This document shows, in pieces, positions 6,010 through 7,100 of a stretch of 7,100 nucleotides of DNA. The notes below the pieces were generated by a model. It made no database searches, was not told the origin of the DNA, and saw only the letters and a list, made by a program, of their open reading frames with translations. The DNA is from VMCP01 sp965655465 (GTDB taxonomy: Bacteria > Bacteroidota > Bacteroidia > NS11-12g > UBA955): contig CBFHGY010000096.1 in the NCBI GenBank assembly GCA_965655465.1, positions 1 through 7,100 of the forward strand, in the 5' to 3' direction. Position 1 is the first letter of the stretch, and the number at the start of each line of letters is the position of its first letter. The translations under genes were made by a program, and so were the position numbers.

Positions 6010-7100
6010 TTGAACCTATTACCTAAAATTGCCCGCATTTATGCTTCTTGGGCGAAATCTAAAAATGAAAAACTGCCTTTATATCGTGGTATGTATGAGT
6101 TATTGCGATTACATATTCAGAATGGCGATTTGCCAGAAGGCTATTATGTGCCATCTACTAGGGAATTGTCTAAAGAATTGCAAATTTCAAGAAGTACAGT
6201 AAATAAGGTATATGAACTTTTGATTTTTGAAGGATTATTAGAAGCAAAAACAGGCAAGGGCTATTTTATCCTTAGAAAGGAAGTTGAAATTTCAGAACAA
6301 CTTCCTAAAAAAGAACTTCCTATATCGCAATTATCTGAAGTTGCAAAATCCTTTTTACGATTGCCTTCTAACACCGAATCACGCAATATTTCAAATCTTT
6401 CCTTTAGGCCTGGGGTTCCGCCTTTAGATGTATTTCCCATTCGAAAATGGATGTCAATTACCCAAAAATATTGGAAAGAAATCCAGTATTCCTCCCTAAA
6501 CTACAAACCGAATTCGGGGCTGCAGACGCTGAAAGAAACACTGGCCAATTACCTAAGAGTCGATAGAAATATCATCTGCGACCCAGAACAAATTGTTATT
6601 GTTTCGGGATCCTTGCAATCTTTATATCTCATTGCTAATGCGCTAGTAAATCCGCAAGACTCTGTTTGCATCGAAAATCCGAGCTTTCAGAATGTACATT
6701 CCATTTTTAAGGGTATGCGCGCAAATTTAGTTCCCTTAGAAATCGATAATGCCGGTGCGGCAGTACCTAAAGCACCATGCATAAAACCCAAATTGATACA
6801 TTTAACCCCCAGTTGTCAGTATCCCTTGGGAGTAGAAATGTCGCGAGAACGTATGCTGGAGTGGCTAGAATTTGCGCAAAAAAGTGGTGCATTTTTAATC
6901 GAAAACGATTACGAACATGAAATTGTACATTATAAACGAGAGATTCCCACTTTATTCGAGCTCGATTCCCATCAAAATACCATTTATATTTCTACATTTA
7001 ACCGCTTATTGCACCCTTCTGTCAGAATAGGTTACATGGTAGTTCCAAAGCGTTTACTTCCCGTAATTGAAACCTTAATGAATCATAGCCATCGATTTGT
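6010..7100 (+). CDS. MocR/GabR-type regulator (GntR HTH plus aminotransferase-like domain), 3' end beyond window
   Basis: The frame is open from a stop at 5953-5955 to the right edge. The only in-frame ATG nearby (6091) would remove the start of the winged helix (LPLYRGMYELL), so TTG at 6010 is chosen. It gives 363 complete codons here. Residues 22-88 are a GntR winged helix: VPSTRELSKEL, ISRSTVNKVYELL, and a wing ending GKGYFI. After a linker, the aminotransferase-like domain begins near 117: FRPGVPPLDVFP, SLNYKPNSGLQTLKETLANY, SGSLQSL, LTPSCQYPLGVEMS and IENDYEHE. In MocR proteins this domain binds PLP and an amino effector. Here the usual FSK-T/R motif reads FNRLLHPSVRIGY, placing Arg332 where the PLP-linking Lys is expected; TPSHQ reads TPSCQ. 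A Schiff base is therefore unlikely. It probably controls the divergent operon and its own gene through the adjacent direct repeat. Confidence 0.9.
   Translation, partial: MNLLPKIARIYASWAKSKNEKLPLYRGMYELLRLHIQNGDLPEGYYVPSTRELSKELQISRSTVNKVYELLIFEGLLEAKTGKGYFILRKEVEISEQLPKKELPISQLSEVAKSFLRLPSNTESRNISNLSFRPGVPPLDVFPIRKWMSITQKYWKEIQYSSLNYKPNSGLQTLKETLANYLRVDRNIICDPEQIVIVSGSLQSLYLIANALVNPQDSVCIENPSFQNVHSIFKGMRANLVPLEIDNAGAAVPKAPCIKPKLIHLTPSCQYPLGVEMSRERMLEWLEFAQKSGAFLIENDYEHEIVHYKREIPTLFELDSHQNTIYISTFNRLLHPSVRIGYMVVPKRLLPVIETLMNHSHRF

Noticed and set aside
6086..6093. GTGGTATG as a third, inverted operator half-site
   Set aside because: It matches 7 of 8 bases, but ATACCA hexamers occur several times in the window by chance, and this copy is 84 bp from the nearest repeat, inside the coding region; it is mentioned but not called.

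Overview
The window looks like chromosomal DNA from a member of the Bacteroidota. The evidence is moderate-to-low GC, A-rich leaders without Shine-Dalgarno sequences, an OprO/OprP-type porin, and a lamin-tail-domain lipoprotein with an acidic stretch after the cysteine. I cannot assign an order or genus.

Layout: five genes lie on the minus strand from 5920 down to the left edge and form one compact operon. In transcription order they are: (1) a lipoprotein with a Calx-beta-like and a lamin-tail domain (5920-4982); (2) a DcuC-family inner-membrane carrier (4975-3635); (3) an amidohydrolase homologous to isoaspartyl dipeptidase IadA (3638-2520); (4) an OprO/OprP-like outer-membrane porin (2513-1209); (5) an M14 zinc carboxypeptidase-like protein (1212 to beyond position 1, truncated by the window edge). 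Junction spacings alternate strikingly: 6 nt gap, 4 nt ATGA overlap, 6 nt gap, 4 nt ATGA overlap. No terminator or promoter separates the genes. Divergently, on the plus strand from a probable TTG at 6010, runs a MocR/GabR-type regulator (GntR winged helix fused to an aminotransferase-like domain), truncated by the right edge. The 89 bp between the two units carries a perfect 8-bp direct repeat, CATACCAG, spaced 23 bp start to start. It contains the ATACCA core I recall for GabR operators and is the likely operator.

Inferred system: a MocR-controlled peptide or isopeptide salvage pathway running from cell surface to cytoplasm. The lipoprotein would bind or process material outside, the porin would admit it, the exported M14 enzyme would trim it, the DcuC-like carrier would take the product across the inner membrane, and the IadA-like enzyme would cleave it. 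Two departures from the textbook families stand out. The IadA homologue keeps every metal ligand but has Lys where E. coli IadA has substrate-binding Glu77. The MocR regulator has Arg where the PLP-binding Lys should be. Both suggest a ligand or substrate different from the well-studied cases.

There is no gene-free stretch longer than 300 bases, and I see no RNA gene, CRISPR array, insertion sequence or convincing terminator.
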